In this document: one piece after another, positions 13,092-16,452 of the stretch
Numbering within the stretch: position 1 is the stretch's first letter
How the letters are laid out: each line of letters begins with the position of its first letter
Assembly (NCBI GenBank): GCA_964402115.1
Contig: CAYOBW010000149.1
Coordinates: 1 to 16,452 of the forward strand
Length of the DNA stretch: 16,452 bases
Direction: 5' to 3'
Source: CAYOBW01 sp964402115
Lineage (GTDB): Bacteria > Verrucomicrobiota > Kiritimatiellia > UBA8416 > CAYOBW01
Program-made: the position numbers and the translations under genes
The notes under the pieces: model-generated
The model's database searches: none
Told to the model about the DNA's origin: nothing
The model's input: the letters and a program-made list of their open reading frames with translations, nothing else

Positions 13092-15545
13092 ATGGGTCGC
13101 CCTGTCAATGGGTCAGTCCGGGGGTCGGCGTGGCGGATGGTCCGCGCCCTTGCGCTGCTGGCGAGCCTGGCCCCGGCGCTGGCCGCCCAGGCCCAGTCCA
13201 CCAAGAAGGGTTTCTGCGGGCGGGGCGGGGCGGCGGCCATCAACAAGGTCCGTCCCGTCTGGTACTACACGTGGTCGGTATCCGCCTACGGCGAAGCCGC
13301 TGCGCAGTTCGTGCCGATGCTCTTTGGCGCCGACAAGGTGACGACGGCCAACCTCAACACGATCGAGGAGCAGAAGACCACCCAGGGCGTCAAGCAGCTG
13401 CTGGGCTTCAACGAACCGGACAGCAGCGGCCAGGGCAATACGACCGTGGCCGAGGCGCTCGCCGCCTGGCCGAAGCTGGTCGGCACCGACTTGACCCTCG
13501 TCAGCCCCTCGCCGGTGCAGGGCAGCGGCGGCCAGGCCTGGCTGGACGACTTCATGGATCAGGCCAACACCCGCGGCTACCGGGTGAACGCCGTCGGCTA
13601 CCACAACTACACCAGCACGGCAGGTTCGACGCGCAGCGCATCGGCCGCCGCGGATACGTTCATCAGCCAGCTCACCAGCTTCCACAGTCGCTACGGCAAG
13701 CCGGTGTGGATCACCGAGTTCGGCGACAAGCGCGTCTTCGACGGCACGTCGGACCTGGATGACAACTTCTGGTTTCTGTGGCATGTGCTGCCGCGGCTGG
13801 AGAATCTGAGCTGGGTGTCGCGCTACGCCTGGTACTCCGCCGACAGCGCGAAGCACGGCCTGGCCTATAACGGCGCGCTCACCAGCATCGGCGTGCTCTA
13901 CAAGACCCACGACAGCGTGCCCGGACTCCTGGACACGGCGGCCTACACGGAAGTGCTCTCCGGCTACGCCGACACGCCCTTCAAGCTGGCCTGCGGCATG
14001 GAGCTGCTGCTGGTTCCGCAGCTGGCCAAGTACGGGGCCGTGACCACGGTGGGCGATGACTGGCTCGCCGCCGCCTCCGACACCAAGAAGTACGGCACCA
14101 ACGGGCTGGCGATCGCCTACTTCACCGGCGAGGCGCACCTGGCCAAGGACGAACCCGGCCCGGCGGTCGGCTGCTACCAGATCACCGCCAGCCTCCCGGG
14201 AGATTACCGGCAGGCGGCGCTCGGTCGCCTGGCCCAGCTCACCCCGACGATCGGCAACGTCGTCAATCAGACAGTGGATGAGGACACCTCCACGGCGGCG
14301 CTCGCCTGCACCGTCGGCAGCGATTACTACGCGGCCAGCGCGCTCACGCTGACCAGGGCGTCCTCCAATCACGCCCTGGTTCCCACCGCCAACATCGTCC
14401 TCGGCGGCAGCGGGGCGAACCGCACCGTCAGGGTGACGCCTGCGGCGAACGAGAGCGGCACGGCAACCATCACCCTCACGGTCAGCGACGGCGCGCTCAC
14501 GGCCAGCGACACGTTCGACCTGGCGGTCAACCCCGTCAACGACGGCGTGTCGCTCGTCGCGCCGGCCAGCCGTACGGTCCCGGCGGGCTGCGCCCTGGCC
14601 GTCACCAATCGCGCCGCGGACCCTGACCTGCCCGCCCAGGAGCTGCGTTTCCGTCTCGCGGCGGCGCCGGCCGCTGCCACCATCGACGCCACGAACGGCA
14701 TCATCCGCTGGCAGCCGACGCCGGCGCAGGCCGGCACGCAGCTCTTCAGCGTCGTCGTTGCGGAAGCGGGCTGGACCCTGTCGCCGACGGACGATGCCTA
14801 CGTGACCGGGGGCACCGGCAGCACGAACAACTACGGCGCGGCGCCGGGCCTCGCGGTCAAAACGGCCAGCGCCAACGTCACGCGCGAGAGCTTCCTGCGT
14901 TTCAGCCTCGCCGGGATCCCCGCCGCCATCGACAGCGCCACGCTGCGGTTGGCTGTGCGGGCCTCCGCCATGCCCGGCGTGCACGGCTACGCGCGCGGGC
15001 TGGACGAGAGCTGGAACGAACGCACCATCACCTGGGACACAAAGCCGGCCTGCGGCGCCACGCCTCTCGCGACCTGGCTGCCGCCCGACGTGGCGCCGGC
15101 CGCCGTCGCGGTGCCCGTCACCTCCGCCGCGCGCGCCGACCTGGGCGGCGATCGCCTGCTGACGCTGCGGGTTTTCGCCACGAACCAGACCGGCAACGGC
15201 TACGTGGAGTATGGCTCCCGCGAAGATCCCGTCGCCGCCAACCGGCCGCGGCTGGAGCTACAGGCAGACGCCTGGAGCGTGAGTGCCACGCAGACGTTCC
15301 GGGTGGTGGTGGCGCCGCCGCCGGCGCTCGACGCACCGGCCCTGGGGGCCGACGGGGCGCTTGCCCTGCACGTCCCCATGGTGGGCGGGCTGACCTACCG
15401 CATCGAAGCCGCCACCAACCTCCTGTCGCCGAAGTGGTCCCCGCTCGGCGCCCGGACGGCCACATCGAACGGGCCCTGGCTTTTCGTGGATGGCATGGCG
15501 ACAAATCACCCCCGGCGTTTCTATCGCGTGCGGCTGGAGCCCTGA
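13092..15545 (+). CDS. Secreted GH128-type beta-glucanase with accessory domains
   Basis: The 817-residue product has a signal peptide (hydrophobic about 17-34, cut after AQA). A GH128 (Asl1-like) catalytic domain covers about 50-290: LLGFNEPD gives the acid/base E108, and VWITEFG gives the nucleophile E209, with NAVGYHNY between. Characterised GH128 enzymes cut beta-1,3-glucan. A Big/cadherin-like repeat follows at about 388-483 (QTVDEDTS, TLTVSDGALTASDTF), then an Ig-like domain from about 486. That domain appears interrupted by a DNRLRE/CBM96-like domain at about 562-726 (DDAYVTGGTGSTNNYG, FLRFSL, ESWNERTITWD) and resumes at AWSVSATQTFRVVVAPPP. The C-terminal module (765-817) ends PRRFYRVRLEP. 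ATG 13092 is chosen because GGAG precedes it and it gives a good signal peptide; the frame is open back to a GTG in the palindromic repeat. A GH43-type gene follows 50 bp later. Confidence 0.88.
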   Translation: MGRPVNGSVRGSAWRMVRALALLASLAPALAAQAQSTKKGFCGRGGAAAINKVRPVWYYTWSVSAYGEAAAQFVPMLFGADKVTTANLNTIEEQKTTQGVKQLLGFNEPDSSGQGNTTVAEALAAWPKLVGTDLTLVSPSPVQGSGGQAWLDDFMDQANTRGYRVNAVGYHNYTSTAGSTRSASAAADTFISQLTSFHSRYGKPVWITEFGDKRVFDGTSDLDDNFWFLWHVLPRLENLSWVSRYAWYSADSAKHGLAYNGALTSIGVLYKTHDSVPGLLDTAAYTEVLSGYADTPFKLACGMELLLVPQLAKYGAVTTVGDDWLAAASDTKKYGTNGLAIAYFTGEAHLAKDEPGPAVGCYQITASLPGDYRQAALGRLAQLTPTIGNVVNQTVDEDTSTAALACTVGSDYYAASALTLTRASSNHALVPTANIVLGGSGANRTVRVTPAANESGTATITLTVSDGALTASDTFDLAVNPVNDGVSLVAPASRTVPAGCALAVTNRAADPDLPAQELRFRLAAAPAAATIDATNGIIRWQPTPAQAGTQLFSVVVAEAGWTLSPTDDAYVTGGTGSTNNYGAAPGLAVKTASANVTRESFLRFSLAGIPAAIDSATLRLAVRASAMPGVHGYARGLDESWNERTITWDTKPACGATPLATWLPPDVAPAAVAVPVTSAARADLGGDRLLTLRVFATNQTGNGYVEYGSREDPVAANRPRLELQADAWSVSATQTFRVVVAPPPALDAPALGADGALALHVPMVGGLTYRIEAATNLLSPKWSPLGARTATSNGPWLFVDGMATNHPRRFYRVRLEP

Positions 15546-15595
15546 CGGGCAGACACTGGGGAAGGGACCGGTGAGAACATGAAAGGGAGGTTCAG

Positions 15596-16452
15596 ATGAT
15601 GCGGGCAAGCGTTCGGGTGTTGGTTGGGTCATGGCTGGCGGCCTTCACAGTCTCCGCGGCAACGGGTCCCGAGGAAGCGGACCGGTACGTGTTCAGCTTC
15701 TTCCGTGGCAACGGCGAGGCCGGTGTCTACCTGGCTGCGAGCAAAGACGCCTTGAACTGGCGCGAGTTGAATGAGGGCAGGCCGGTGCTGGTCCCGCAGG
15801 TGGGCGGCAAGCTGACCCGCGACCCCAGCATCTGCCGGGGCCCGGACGGCGTTTACCACATGGTGTGGACCAGCTCGTGGAAGGACAACGGCTTCGGCCT
15901 CGCCCATTCCAGAGACCTGCTGAACTGGTCGGCCCAGGCGTACATCGCGGTCAACAAGGACGAGCCGGGGGCGCAGAACACGTGGGCGCCGGAAATCTGC
16001 TACGATGACGCCACGCGGCAGTACGTGATCGTCTGGGCGACCACGATCGAAGGCCGGTTCCCGGAAACCAAGGACAACGGCGACAACAACCACCGCATCT
16101 ACTGCACGACGACCGGGGACTTCAAGACCTGGACGCCGACGCGTCTCTTCTACGATGGCGGGTTCAACGTGATCGATGCATTTCTCTTCAAGCAGGACGG
16201 GCGCAGCGGCATGATCGTGAAGGACGAGACCAAGCTGCCGAAACCGGAGAAGAACCTGCACGTGGTCTGGTCCGAGGGCGGCGTCACCGGCCCCTGGGGC
16301 AAGGCCGGGCCTGCGTTCACCGACAACGCCGAGGCGTGGGCGGAGGGGCCTGCCGTGATCCGCGCGGGCGACCGCTGGCTGGTCTACTACGACAAGTACA
16401 ACAAGGGCGGGTATGGCGCGGTCGAGACGCGGGACTTCAAGACCTTCGCGCC
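15596..16452 (+). CDS. Secreted GH43-type glycosidase, cut off by the window end
   Basis: The 285 residues visible start with a short signal peptide (about 1-21, VSA). A five-bladed-propeller glycosidase follows. Likely catalytic residues are D76 (TRDPSI, base), D194 (NVIDAF, pKa modulator) and E250 (AEGPAV, acid). Repeated blade motifs DLLNWS and DFKTWT fit GH43 and its relatives, which act on arabinose- or xylose-containing glycans. GGGAGG (15585-15590) lies five bases before the ATG at 15596; the adjacent ATG at 15599 is also possible. An earlier ATG (15579) runs into a stop at once. It begins 50 bp after the glucanase stop, so the two are probably one operon. The 3' end lies outside the window. 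Confidence 0.85.
   Translation, partial: MMRASVRVLVGSWLAAFTVSAATGPEEADRYVFSFFRGNGEAGVYLAASKDALNWRELNEGRPVLVPQVGGKLTRDPSICRGPDGVYHMVWTSSWKDNGFGLAHSRDLLNWSAQAYIAVNKDEPGAQNTWAPEICYDDATRQYVIVWATTIEGRFPETKDNGDNNHRIYCTTTGDFKTWTPTRLFYDGGFNVIDAFLFKQDGRSGMIVKDETKLPKPEKNLHVVWSEGGVTGPWGKAGPAFTDNAEAWAEGPAVIRAGDRWLVYYDKYNKGGYGAVETRDFKTFA

Noticed and set aside
13113..14984. A 623-codon minus-strand frame opposite the glucanase.
   Set aside because: The plus strand has catalytic motifs and a signal peptide; this frame has neither.
1..16452. CRISPR array, rRNA or tRNA genes.
   Set aside because: No regularly spaced short repeats and no convincing RNA-gene sequence were seen on either strand.

Overview
The window is GC-rich DNA with strong G/C preference at third codon positions. 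It encodes large secreted multidomain proteins that carry Asp-rich calcium-binding repeats of the DSDGLPDWWE type, discoidin and lamin-tail domains, and C-termini ending in RFYRV or RFFRV. It also holds a hydrazine-synthase-alpha-like propeller cytochrome. This mix is typical of the PVC superphylum, most likely Kiritimatiellota, Verrucomicrobiota or Lentisphaerota. That placement is inferred from protein style; no rRNA or tRNA was seen to confirm it.

Left part (1-4173): a probable gene end (1-38), then repeat copy A (169-444). A BioB-like radical SAM gene follows on the minus strand (465-1538). A MITE-like folded element (1632-1824) and a 9-bp tandem repeat lie next to it. An overlapping three-gene operon comes next: an ECF sigma factor, a one-helix membrane protein that is probably its anti-sigma factor, and a secreted STN/secretin-like protein (1993-3694). 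Repeat copy B (3722-3997) and a dyad-rich leader follow.

Middle part (4174-8853): a 1318-residue exported protein with an N-terminal beta-sandwich, a beta-propeller resembling hydrazine synthase alpha, three CXXCH heme sites and a discoidin-like C-terminus. Immediately downstream is a compact VapBC-type toxin-antitoxin pair with its own strong promoter and an operator-like dyad.

Right part (8943-16452): on the minus strand, a rubrerythrin gene, a rubredoxin-like gene and a secreted lamin-tail protein follow one another (12529 to 8943). The divergent region 12530-13091 holds candidate promoters and a pair of inverted palindromic units related to part of the 276-bp repeat. On the plus strand, a secreted GH128-type beta-glucanase with accessory domains is followed 50 bp later by a GH43-type glycosidase that runs off the window. 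The two look like a polysaccharide-degradation operon.

The most notable points are the sigma/membrane/STN operon, the triheme propeller protein, a DNRLRE-like domain apparently nested inside an Ig-like domain, and three kinds of structured dispersed repeats, one showing compensatory changes between copies.
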